A DNA stretch of 57,741 nt, from assembly GCA_002842045.1 (NCBI GenBank), contig PHBX01000030.1:1-57741 (forward strand), in the 5' to 3' direction. The notes under the pieces are model-generated. The model had not been told where the DNA came from. It made no database searches and saw nothing but the letters and a program-made list of their open reading frames with translations. This document shows, piece after piece, positions 17,293 to 25,537 of this stretch. Both the position numbers and the translations under genes were made by a program. This DNA comes from Chloroflexi bacterium HGW-Chloroflexi-3. Its GTDB lineage: Bacteria; Chloroflexota; Anaerolineae; Anaerolineales; Anaerolineaceae. Each line of letters begins with the position of its first letter. Positions within the stretch are counted from its first letter, which is position 1.

Positions 17293-18777
17293 ATGAATAC
17301 AATTTATTTACCCAACGGCATATGGCAATATGATTCAAACACAAAGCTTGGACCTCGAGGAGGCTTTGGGGTTGTTTTCGCTGGTTACTCAGAAAAACTA
17401 GGTGAGGTAGCTGTCAAAGAAATCACTCAGGAAGCACAGCGTGAGATCCGCATAGCCGACGAACTATTAAATAGGGAATATCAATATGTAATTCCGATAT
17501 ATGATGCTGGCCAGGATACAGAATCTGGAAAGAATTATCTTGTGATGGCAAAGGCACAAAAAAGTCTTCAAGATGAAATCAAGATAAAGCCAAAATTCGA
17601 AGATCATGAAGCGGTTTCTATTTTGTTGCAAATTGTCAATGGACTGTTGGAAGTCCCAAGTCTTGTTCATCGCGATTTAAAACCAGGGAATGTTCTTTTC
17701 CATTCTGGTGTTTGGAAAATTGCAGATTTCGGTATCGCAAAGTTTATCGAAGAATCTACCTCTCTTAAGACGTTACGTGAATGCCTTACACCTTCTTATG
17801 CTGCACCCGAACAGTGGAATTTAGAGCATCCAACCAACGCCGTCGATATTTATGCCTTGGGATGTATTGCATTTACTCTCCTGATTGGAACACCACCGTT
17901 CTTAGGAACACCAGAGGAATTGAAAGAGCAACATCTTTATCAACAGCCACCTATTTCCAAAATAACCAATTCTCGCCTTCAAACACTGGTGGGAATGATG
18001 TTACGAAAAAATCCAATAACTAGGCCTTCTTTGGGAAGGGTCAAAAATCAATTAGGGCAGTTAATTGTTTCGGGAGATCACAACCCATCAAGTGGTTTGC
18101 AGGCTCTATCTTTAGCCGCCGCAAAAATCGCTGAGAATTCGAGTAAGGAAGAGGCACGCGAACTCTCGGCGAAAAGTGTAGAAGAGCGGAGAAAAACGAT
18201 CGCACGTGAAGCACAAGAAATATTATTGCAGATCGTGGAGACCCTCTTTCAACGTATTCAAGATCACGCACCTAACGCAATTGTTTCAACATCTGCCAAA
18301 ACCTTTGGCGGTTATGCTCCTTTCCCTAATCGCTCAATTGTTTTGGGTGATGCAGAACTATCTTTCGATTTTGTTCGATTTTCCACCATCCCTACAGATG
18401 GATTTCAGAGGAGTGGATGGGATGTACTAACGGGTGTCATTGCCAGGGTATCGCAAAAAACGAGAGAACCCTACATTTGGAGCGCCAATTTATGGTATAC
18501 GAACCTTGGAAAGGGACAAGAATACCGCTGGTGGGAAGTCAGCTATATGACCAGTCCGCTCATGCGTTCGCATCCGGTGTATGAACCGTACGCTGAAGAG
18601 AATATTTCTAATGCTGACCTTGCAGCATCTCCTGTCATGGCTCATGTTCAGTTTGGATCGAAACCTAAGCTGATTGACGATGAATATACTGAGGCTTTTT
18701 GTGACCGCTGGGCTGAATTATTGGCCAAAGCGGTAAATGGTCAACTAAGATTCCCTTCTCACCTGCCAATAGATTAG
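17293..18777 (+). CDS. Hanks-type Ser/Thr protein kinase inside the R-M operon
   Basis: 494 residues from ATG 17293, preferred over an upstream TTG. The kinase domain covers about 10-265: glycine loop GPRGGFGVVFAG (about 19), VAVKEI lysine, catalytic HRDLKPGN (about 125), DFG in WKIADFGIAKF (about 145), and APEQWN (about 170). All key catalytic residues are present, so it should be active. No transmembrane segment or PASTA domain is seen, so it is cytoplasmic, unlike typical bacterial PknB. The last ~200 residues form a separate unrecognised domain with TFGGYAPFPNRSIVLGDAELSF and RWWEVSYMTSP, probably a sensor or substrate-binding part. It is 25 bases after hsdR and 9 before hsdM, so it is co-transcribed and may phosphorylate a restriction subunit or act as a phage-sensing add-on. 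Confidence 0.92.
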   Translation: MNTIYLPNGIWQYDSNTKLGPRGGFGVVFAGYSEKLGEVAVKEITQEAQREIRIADELLNREYQYVIPIYDAGQDTESGKNYLVMAKAQKSLQDEIKIKPKFEDHEAVSILLQIVNGLLEVPSLVHRDLKPGNVLFHSGVWKIADFGIAKFIEESTSLKTLRECLTPSYAAPEQWNLEHPTNAVDIYALGCIAFTLLIGTPPFLGTPEELKEQHLYQQPPISKITNSRLQTLVGMMLRKNPITRPSLGRVKNQLGQLIVSGDHNPSSGLQALSLAAAKIAENSSKEEARELSAKSVEERRKTIAREAQEILLQIVETLFQRIQDHAPNAIVSTSAKTFGGYAPFPNRSIVLGDAELSFDFVRFSTIPTDGFQRSGWDVLTGVIARVSQKTREPYIWSANLWYTNLGKGQEYRWWEVSYMTSPLMRSHPVYEPYAEENISNADLAASPVMAHVQFGSKPKLIDDEYTEAFCDRWAELLAKAVNGQLRFPSHLPID

Positions 18778-18786
18778 GAATAATTC

Positions 18787-20202
18787 ATGGACGTCGTACA
18801 AAAAATCTGGGGCTTTTGCAATGTGCTCAAACACGATGGAATCAATTATGGGGATTACATCGAGCAGCTTACTTACTTATTATTCCTCAAACTGGCAGAA
18901 GAGAAGGGTTTGAGCCTGCCAACTGGCTATGATTGGCCAGCGCTGCGCGAGAAATCCGGTACGGATTTGACTGACCATTACCAGGCCACATTACGCGAGC
19001 TGGGTAAACAGTCCGGCTTGTTAGGTGACATCTTCGCCGGTTCGCTCTCACGCTTCCGCGAGCCGGTGAACTTGAAACGCCTGATCGGACTGATTGATGA
19101 AATCGCCTGGTCAGAGCTGGACGTTGACCTGAAAGGCACCATCTATGAAGGTCTGCTGCAAAAATTCGCCGCCGAGCAAAAGGGCGCCGGGCAGTATTTC
19201 ACGCCGCGCCCGCTAATTCGTTCCATTTGCCGGGTGATGCAGCCTGATTTGCATGAAGCGCCGGATTATGCAGTGCACGATCCGGCTTGCGGCACGGGCG
19301 GCTTCCTGATCGGTGCGGCAGAGTGGATGTTCCGCAAGTACGGCGCGCAGCTCGACCGCGATGTGCAAAAGCGCATGCGCCGCGGCACCTATTCTGGCGG
19401 TGAGTTGGTGCTGGAAACGCGCCGGTTGGGCTTGATGAATCTCTTCCTGCATGAGATCGAGGGTGATTTGCACTATGGCGATTCGATCGCTGAGCCCCCG
19501 CGTGGGCAGCAATACCATATCATCCTCACTAATCCGCCCTTTGGCGTGAAAGGCGCGGGTGAAGTGCCCAACCGTGATGATTTCACCGTGTCAACATCGA
19601 ATAAACAGCTCAATTTCATCCAGCACGTTATCCAGGTGCTTAAGCCCGGAGGACGTGCTGCCATGGTTTTGCCAGACAACGTGCTCTTTGAAGATAACGC
19701 CGGCCGCGAGGTGCGCCAGCTGCTGATGAAGGATTGCCAGTTGCACACTATTTTGCGCCTTCCGGTGGGAACCTTTACCCCTTACTCGACCGGCGTGAAA
19801 GCCAATGTGCTCTTCTTCCGCAAAGGCGTGCCGACCAGCGAGGTATGGGTGTACGACCATCGCACCAATATTCCCAAGATCACCAAGGGACAGCCGATCA
19901 CCGAAACCCAGTTTGAGAATTTTGTGACCACCTATGGGCAGCTGCCCACTCCCCGGTCGGGAGACCGTCGCGAGACGGATCGCTTCCACCGCTTCACCCG
20001 CGAGGAGATCGCCGCGCGCAATGACAACCTGGATATCACTTGGTTAAAAGATGAAAACAACGGAACCAATGGAGCCGGAATGGAACCGGAGGAAATCCTA
20101 AGCGAGATCTTCACTCAGTTGCAGACGGCCACTGATGCGTTGAATGATCTATCAACAATTCTGGGAGACAAGGATGCTTTCGTTCTAGAGGAACCGGAAT
20201 GA
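18787..20202 (+). CDS. hsdM: Type I DNA methyltransferase, M subunit (HsdM)
   Basis: 471 residues. The N-terminal HsdM_N helical domain (MDVVQKIWGFCNVLKHDGINYGDYIEQLTYLLFLKLAEE) is followed by the N6-adenine methyltransferase core: AdoMet-binding motif HDPACGTGGFLIGA (about 163-176) and catalytic NPPF in ILTNPPFG (about 249-252). It modifies adenines at the site defined by HsdS. Its TGA overlaps the hsdS ATG (ATGATGA). GC-rich codon use compared with the neighbouring kinase suggests that the kinase was inserted into an older hsdR-hsdM order. Confidence 0.95.
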   Translation: MDVVQKIWGFCNVLKHDGINYGDYIEQLTYLLFLKLAEEKGLSLPTGYDWPALREKSGTDLTDHYQATLRELGKQSGLLGDIFAGSLSRFREPVNLKRLIGLIDEIAWSELDVDLKGTIYEGLLQKFAAEQKGAGQYFTPRPLIRSICRVMQPDLHEAPDYAVHDPACGTGGFLIGAAEWMFRKYGAQLDRDVQKRMRRGTYSGGELVLETRRLGLMNLFLHEIEGDLHYGDSIAEPPRGQQYHIILTNPPFGVKGAGEVPNRDDFTVSTSNKQLNFIQHVIQVLKPGGRAAMVLPDNVLFEDNAGREVRQLLMKDCQLHTILRLPVGTFTPYSTGVKANVLFFRKGVPTSEVWVYDHRTNIPKITKGQPITETQFENFVTTYGQLPTPRSGDRRETDRFHRFTREEIAARNDNLDITWLKDENNGTNGAGMEPEEILSEIFTQLQTATDALNDLSTILGDKDAFVLEEPE

Positions 20203-21611
20203 TGATAGATTATTCGGGAGATGAATTTTGCCAAAAGTTCAATCCATTACCTCATGGTTGGCATTGGTATCCATTGGGAGAGTGCGTCGAAGTTCTCGAT
20301 CACGAGCGAATTCCAATTAACCAGAAAGAACGCAATTCGCGAATTGAAGGGAAACCTTTAGAAAATCTGTATCCCTATTATGGTGCAACTGGGCAAGTTG
20401 GAGTAATCGACGATTATATTTTTAATGAGGAATTGGTTTTATTGGGTGAAGACGGCGCGCCTTTTCTTGACCAAGGTAAACCAAAAGCTTACTTAATCAA
20501 AGGCAAGTGTTGGGTAAATAACCACGCTCATGTTCTAAGACCGAACCCTCATCTATTATTCACTCCATTTCTGTGCAATTACCTTAATCTGTTTGACTAT
20601 TCCAATTATGTTACCGGAACCACACGTTTAAAATTAAACCAATCGAGGATGAGAGAAATACCGGTTCTTATACCCCCTCGTAATATACAACACAACATCT
20701 TAACTAGACTTGAATCCATCTTCACCCAAACCCAAATAATACACATCGCCGTAGAGCGAGTCCCGGACTTGCTGAAAGCTTTCCGCCAATCGGTGCTGGC
20801 GGCTGCCTTCCGCGGCGAACTGACCGAGCGTGATCCCAACGATGAGCCGGCCAGCGTGCTGCTGGAGCGCATCCGCGGTGAGCGCCGGCGCAGGTGGGGT
20901 GATGGCTTGCGGGCGAAGGGAAAAGACTCGGCCAGGGCTGTGTATGAGGAGCCGCTCGCGCCAGACACATCCAAACTGCCAGAGCTGCCTGAGGGATGGG
21001 TGTGGACGACGCTTCAAATGATTGCTGATGTCCGATCCGGAGTCACCAAAGGTCGTGACTTGAGCAAATTCAAGACGATTGAAGTCCCATATTTACGCGT
21101 TGCCAATGTGCAGGCTGGTTACTTGGACTTACGAGAAGTAAAGCGGATCTCGATCAAAGAGGATGAATTAGACGGTTATCGGCTTCAAGTAAACGATGTG
21201 CTGTATACCGAGGGCGGAGATCGTGACAAACTCGGACGTGGAACCGTGTGGAAGGGTGAGGTCGATCCATGTATTCACCAAAATCACATCTTCTGCGCCA
21301 GACTTTATTTGCCTGAAGTCAACCCGGAATGGGTCAGCATGACCGGGCAGCTTGAATATGCGAGAAATTATGTCGACTCGGTCGCTAGCCAATCGGTAAA
21401 CCTGGCTTCGATCAATTCAACGAATTTGAAGGCCATGCCGGTGCCGCTACCACCAAAAGAAGAGCAGTTGCGTATTATGGAAAAAGTCACAGCACTTATG
21501 CAAAGGGTCCAGGTTGCTGAGCAAGCATTTGTTACCGCCTCAAATCAAACCAGTAATTTGGAACAACAGATTCTGATAAAGGCATTTCGGGGGGATTTGA
21601 AAAATGGATAA
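20199..21611 (+). CDS. hsdS: Type I specificity subunit (HsdS)
   Basis: 470 residues with two target recognition domains: TRD1 about 10-175 (GWHWYPLGECVEVLDHERIPINQ...LVLLGEDGAPFL...HAHVLRP) and TRD2 about 265-420 (LPEGWVWTTLQMIADVRSGVTKGRD). They are joined by the conserved helical spacer (FRQSVLAAAFRGELTERDPNDEPASVLLERIRGERR) and closed by a second spacer ending AFRGDLKNG. The bases recognised cannot be predicted. The TRD1 region is AT-richer than the spacer, the usual sign that TRDs are exchanged by recombination. It overlaps hsdM by 4 bases and the next gene by 8. Confidence 0.95.
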   Translation: MMIDYSGDEFCQKFNPLPHGWHWYPLGECVEVLDHERIPINQKERNSRIEGKPLENLYPYYGATGQVGVIDDYIFNEELVLLGEDGAPFLDQGKPKAYLIKGKCWVNNHAHVLRPNPHLLFTPFLCNYLNLFDYSNYVTGTTRLKLNQSRMREIPVLIPPRNIQHNILTRLESIFTQTQIIHIAVERVPDLLKAFRQSVLAAAFRGELTERDPNDEPASVLLERIRGERRRRWGDGLRAKGKDSARAVYEEPLAPDTSKLPELPEGWVWTTLQMIADVRSGVTKGRDLSKFKTIEVPYLRVANVQAGYLDLREVKRISIKEDELDGYRLQVNDVLYTEGGDRDKLGRGTVWKGEVDPCIHQNHIFCARLYLPEVNPEWVSMTGQLEYARNYVDSVASQSVNLASINSTNLKAMPVPLPPKEEQLRIMEKVTALMQRVQVAEQAFVTASNQTSNLEQQILIKAFRGDLKNG

Positions 21612-22158
21612 TGGAATTCAGGCGCTTGAAATCGAACTTATGCCGAATGAATTGGATCTTTACAAACAAATTCCTTTTTCGAAAAAAGGGGTAGAGTTGA
21701 CGGACGAAGAAATAATCAAAGGTTCAGAGGCATCGGTTCTAATGGTTGATTCCTTGCTTAAAAGGCAAGCCATCCCAGAAGTTCGTTTACAGTATTTCAT
21801 TAACCCTCTCTACAATATCCATTCGAAAAGATCACATAAAGACATTTTCGAAATGAATGGAACACACGGTGAGGACATATTCCAGCGCCCACATTTTTGG
21901 ACATATCTCTATTATTGGATTCATGGGCCTGACCTTCCGAAGAAGGCAAAACAGGAATTTATAACTTTGGTCAGTAAAGAGGATTATATTTCAGGTAGCG
22001 ATATGCCAGTTTTTCGTAATTTCGTACGAGCCGAAACCCGAAAATATGGGTTGGAACCTAAAGAAGCTTCTGAGGAATTCTATAAACTAGCTTTGGAATG
22101 CGGGATTGTAGAGCATTTGGCTCGTATGATCAGAGATTATGTTCGAGCTATTAAGTGA
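21604..22158 (+). CDS. Uncharacterised R-M operon protein
   Basis: 184 residues, soluble, mostly helical. I do not recognise a family. Visible features are a charged N terminus (MDNGIQALEIELMPNELDLYKQIPFSKKG), FQRPHFWTYLYYWIHGPDLPKKAKQEFITLV in the middle, and a C-terminal GLEPKEASEEFYKLALECG. The start overlaps the hsdS stop by 8 bases, so it is translationally coupled and belongs to the operon. Possible roles are restriction alleviation, a substrate or partner of the kinase, or an HsdS-bound accessory factor; none is supported directly. A 90-base gap then separates it from the OLD-type gene. Confidence 0.7.
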   Translation: MDNGIQALEIELMPNELDLYKQIPFSKKGVELTDEEIIKGSEASVLMVDSLLKRQAIPEVRLQYFINPLYNIHSKRSHKDIFEMNGTHGEDIFQRPHFWTYLYYWIHGPDLPKKAKQEFITLVSKEDYISGSDMPVFRNFVRAETRKYGLEPKEASEEFYKLALECGIVEHLARMIRDYVRAIK

Positions 22159-22248
22159 GATAACTGTCAAAAACAAAAAAGAAAGCTCAGCAAGATTCAT
22201 AAAGCATTCTAATTTATTTGAACTATGATCAAATAACCCGGAGGGGGC

Positions 22249-24075
22249 ATGCAACTCACCACAATTGAGATCAAGAATTTTCGTTGTTTGAAAGACGTAA
22301 AAATTCCTTTTCGCGAATTAAGTGTCTTAATTGGCGAAAATGATGCCGGAAAAAGTACCGTACTGGATTTATTAGACTTGATTTTAAGCGAACACCAACC
22401 GGAAGATAGCGACTATTACTATTTCGATGATGGTAATGGAAATCCAGAAAGCCGAGCAGATGAAATTGAGGCGGTTCTAACCTTTCATCCGTATAGTGAT
22501 CAAACAATATCACAAGAGTACCTATCTCCTGATGGTTTTTTTCGTTTGAAGAAACGGTTCACAAGACTAAGTGGAGAGACCTGGTATAACGGGCGCTTTT
22601 TTGACCAGGAAGTCCTCAATCAAGATTTGACATCATTAAGAGTGGCTGACCTTGATGCAATCATCCAGGAAATCGGTATTGTCATGGAAGGACGTCCGAA
22701 TAAAGAAGAGAAAATTCAGAGGATTCAAGAATATAAGCAACGCACTCCGTTTCATGTCACTTGGGTAACTACTACCCCGGCTGCTTTACGAGAATTTCTT
22801 CCCCGCTTCGAACGTTACAAATCGCTAGACTATCAAGATCCGACAAATGTTGTGATGAAAACTCTTCGGACCGTGTATGAATCGAAAATATTTGAAACCG
22901 ATGAAAACGGTACGCGTCAACCGATTGCATCTCTAAGAGATTTAAAATCTGACATTGAAACTGAGCTAAACAGAAAGGTATCGGAGTTACTAGGATATGT
23001 TCAACGGTACAACCAACGTGTTCAACGAGTGGAATTCAATCCCACAATAGATTTCTCTGGAGGATTGAAAAGTGGTCAATTTTCGATCGATGATGGGCGG
23101 GGATTTCATTGGTTAAATAAATGTGGTGATGGAACAAAAAGACGGTTATTAATGGCTTTTTTCGATTGGGAGAGAGAAATTCTAGGCCAACAACAAACTC
23201 GTCCACTGTTACGTGGCTATGACGAACCGGACGTCAATCTTCACTATGAAGCCCAACGACATATGTATCGAACGATCCGTGATATTGTTTACCAGGAAAA
23301 TTCTAGAATACAAGCGATTGTTTGTACTCATAGCCTGACAATGATTGACCATGCTCCTGCTACAAGTATTAATCTATTGCGTTTATGTGAATGTGGTATG
23401 ACCGGTGTGAATTATCTCGACACTTTAGAAGATCAGGATGTTGAGGATTTTCTTGTAAATCTTGCCGCGGAATTAGGCATTACAAACTCTATTCTTTTCT
23501 ATGAACGTTGCTACATCATCATTGAGGGGCCAACCGAAGAAAATGCTTTACCTATCATTTACCATCGTTTGTATGGTCATAGCATGATTGAGGATGGCAT
23601 CCGCTTGATCAACATAGAAGGTAACGGAGGCAAAAAGGGCCTTCTAAAACTACTTGGAAAAAACCGACAACAGCTCACTATTGCATTTTTGGATAGTGAT
23701 ACACAAACCAACCAGGATTTCATTTGTGCAGGTTTCACCAGAGACCAGGTTGATGATTATTTGATATTGATTGGGCATAAAGAATTCGAAGATGCATTCT
23801 CAGATGAAGCCATCTGTTCTTGCCTTAACTTGGTATGGCCTCGAATTGATAACGAAGCTTGGACACCTGAACACTTATTGGGCATAAGAAATGAACCGAA
23901 TAAGAAATTTTCCGACCGATTAATGGGACTAATTTATCAGAATAGCGAAAGTAATGTTCCCAATACGAAGCCTGTCTACGGGCAAAAATTGGCCAGTGTT
24001 TGTTCGCTCGAGATGATCCCAGAACGAGTTATTCACCTTTTCAATAGAGCAAGAGATATAGCCAGAGTTGGCTAA
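22249..24075 (+). CDS. OLD-family ATPase with C-terminal TOPRIM nuclease domain
   Basis: 608 residues. The N-terminal ABC-type ATPase has Walker A LIGENDAGKSTVLDLL (about 29-37), a signature-like region near 285-295 (GDGTKRRLLMAFF), Walker B region LRGYDEPDVNLH (about 322) and a switch histidine in IVCTHSLTMID. The C-terminal TOPRIM domain shows IIIEGPTEENALPII (about 422) and FLDSDTQ (about 480), with acidic metal ligands. This is the architecture of overcoming-lysogenization-defect (OLD) nucleases, several of which are antiphage effectors (Gabija GajA is a relative). No UvrD-type helicase follows, so it looks like the single-gene class. A good ribosome site GGAGGGGG precedes the ATG. It lies just downstream of the R-M operon, in the same direction. 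Confidence 0.88.
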   Translation: MQLTTIEIKNFRCLKDVKIPFRELSVLIGENDAGKSTVLDLLDLILSEHQPEDSDYYYFDDGNGNPESRADEIEAVLTFHPYSDQTISQEYLSPDGFFRLKKRFTRLSGETWYNGRFFDQEVLNQDLTSLRVADLDAIIQEIGIVMEGRPNKEEKIQRIQEYKQRTPFHVTWVTTTPAALREFLPRFERYKSLDYQDPTNVVMKTLRTVYESKIFETDENGTRQPIASLRDLKSDIETELNRKVSELLGYVQRYNQRVQRVEFNPTIDFSGGLKSGQFSIDDGRGFHWLNKCGDGTKRRLLMAFFDWEREILGQQQTRPLLRGYDEPDVNLHYEAQRHMYRTIRDIVYQENSRIQAIVCTHSLTMIDHAPATSINLLRLCECGMTGVNYLDTLEDQDVEDFLVNLAAELGITNSILFYERCYIIIEGPTEENALPIIYHRLYGHSMIEDGIRLINIEGNGGKKGLLKLLGKNRQQLTIAFLDSDTQTNQDFICAGFTRDQVDDYLILIGHKEFEDAFSDEAICSCLNLVWPRIDNEAWTPEHLLGIRNEPNKKFSDRLMGLIYQNSESNVPNTKPVYGQKLASVCSLEMIPERVIHLFNRARDIARVG

Positions 24076-24085
24076 AGGAGAAAAA

Positions 24086-24298
24086 ATGTTACGAACACCT
24101 ATTTCATCAAGTGACCTGCGATCAGTTGGCTATGATCCACAAACTCAAACACTGGAAATAGAATTTAATTCCGGTGGGATTTATCAATATTTCAATGTAC
24201 CTGTTGGTATTTATCAAGGGCTTATGAGTGCAGCGTCACATGGTAAGTATTTCCACCAAAACATAAAGAATACTTACTCGTATCGTCAGATCGGGTAA
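24086..24298 (+). CDS. KTSC-domain small protein
   Basis: 70 residues from ATG 24086, which has the ribosome site AAAGGAG; the open frame begins 18 bases earlier, inside the OLD gene. The sequence SSSDLRSVGYDPQTQTLEIEFNSGGIYQYFNVPVGIYQGLMSAASHGKYFHQNIKNTYSYRQI is a typical KTSC domain: a short beta/alpha unit with the IYxYFNVP and SxGKYFxxxI motifs. KTSC proteins often accompany RNA- or DNA-related genes; their biochemical function is unclear. It follows the OLD gene at 10 bases and is probably co-transcribed. Confidence 0.88.
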   Translation: MLRTPISSSDLRSVGYDPQTQTLEIEFNSGGIYQYFNVPVGIYQGLMSAASHGKYFHQNIKNTYSYRQIG

Positions 24299-24398
24299 GA
24301 TCCCACAGCATGACATCATTCAATGACTGTAGGAATGGATTTGCTTTCTACAGTTTATAAGTAGTTGGTATTTTTTTTAATCGGCGAGGTGATCAGTT

Positions 24399-25241
24399 GT
24401 GAAATGGTCAAGTAGTAAACAACTGGACGAGAAGAAGCTAAAAAGAATGCTTCAAATGGCTGATGAACAAGATTGGCTTGAGTATAAAAGAGAACTCAAG
24501 TTATTTTCTGATGGCAAAGTTGCAGAAAAAGCCCGTGATGAATTCATCAAAGATATTCTTGCCTTGGCTAACGGGAACAGTCATACTATCCGTAAAACCA
24601 AATACATAATTATTGGCGCCGACAACAAACAATTCGAGGAGAATGGAGAGCGTGTTCGATATAGTGTAAATTACCAGGCTCCGACGCAAAGCGATATAGC
24701 AAAATGGTTGAGCAAAGCATGTTCTCCAGCGGTGGTTGGACTGGAATGTGAAATGGTAACATACAAGGGCGACTTCTTGTTTGTGATCACAATTCCGCCC
24801 ACCTTTGATCTGCACGAGACAACTCGTGAGCTAAATACGCCTAACGGGATATACCGAGAACACACGGTTCTGATGCGCCATGATGAGCATGTTTTTCCAG
24901 CCAGTGTAAGAGATGGAATTACAATTCTGCAGTTAAAGCATTTATACCGCCAGGAAATCACAAATCCTCCATCGATTTGGATCGGTGCGATTGTCGGAGG
25001 AATCATTGGTTTTATTAGCAGCCAGGCAACAATTCGAGCCATTGAATCTCGGGCACAAGAAAACTTAGTATTAGTGATCCTTACTGTGATCAGCGTATTA
25101 TTTGGCGCTTCTATTGGGATGATCGCAAAATGGCTGAACGAAACACGTTATGATTGGCGTTACATGACTTGGATGCAAAGGGCCTTTTTATTATTCTTTA
25201 TCGTGGTATTTATTGTGATTTATGTGACGGTCATCAAATAA
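24399..25241 (+). CDS. Membrane-anchored Schlafen AlbA_2-domain protein
   Basis: 280 residues, GTG start with GGCGAGGTGATC upstream. The N-terminal ~180 residues form an AlbA_2/Schlafen-like domain: QDWLEYKRELKLFSDG, FIKDILALANGNSH and KYIIIGADNKQF, and the closing MRHDEHVFPASVRDGITILQL. Such domains bind or cleave RNA or DNA and appear in defence proteins. The C terminus has three membrane segments (about 190-210, 220-240 and 255-278), which is unusual for this otherwise soluble family and would place the domain on the cytoplasmic face of the membrane. A 3'-gene repeat (25320-25382) follows. An effector tethered to the membrane is plausible but unproven. Confidence 0.8.
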   Translation: MKWSSSKQLDEKKLKRMLQMADEQDWLEYKRELKLFSDGKVAEKARDEFIKDILALANGNSHTIRKTKYIIIGADNKQFEENGERVRYSVNYQAPTQSDIAKWLSKACSPAVVGLECEMVTYKGDFLFVITIPPTFDLHETTRELNTPNGIYREHTVLMRHDEHVFPASVRDGITILQLKHLYRQEITNPPSIWIGAIVGGIIGFISSQATIRAIESRAQENLVLVILTVISVLFGASIGMIAKWLNETRYDWRYMTWMQRAFLLFFIVVFIVIYVTVIK

Positions 25242-25319
25242 TGGTTTATGGCAGGCATGGTTACCTCAAAATGAATGCATCAATTTATTTGAAGATTACG
25301 AATTCTTAAGCATTTACTC

Positions 25320-25382
25320 CGTTCCCCATTAAGACTCTTCGGGAACTACCTGCCAAGAACACCCTGCCAGCGCGTTCCCGTA
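25320..25382 (+). repeat. Copy 1 of a 3'-gene-associated dispersed repeat
   Basis: About 60 bases starting GTTCCCCATTAAGACTCT, then a hairpin with AGAAC and GTTCCC arms (about 25356-25379). It aligns with copies at 32510-32572 (same strand) and 46585-46645 (opposite strand). In all three cases the repeat is just downstream of a gene and in that gene's orientation. Copy 1 is the most diverged. It is the only structure noticed in the 296-base gap before the STAND gene. Confidence 0.55.
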
Positions 25383-25537
25383 CTAATTCCAGGTAGAGAA
25401 ATATAATTAGAGGATGGTTACCGACAACACACTCGAAATCAATCTTGATATCTGGATTGTAAGTCTGTGGATATAATTAAATGGTTGAACTGAAGATCCA
25501 ATAATTAATATTCTCTGTTTGTATAATAATACTTCCT

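Noticed and set aside
25320..25382. Integron attC site
   Set aside because: No GTTRRRY-type core or paired R/L boxes, and no integron integrase in the window.
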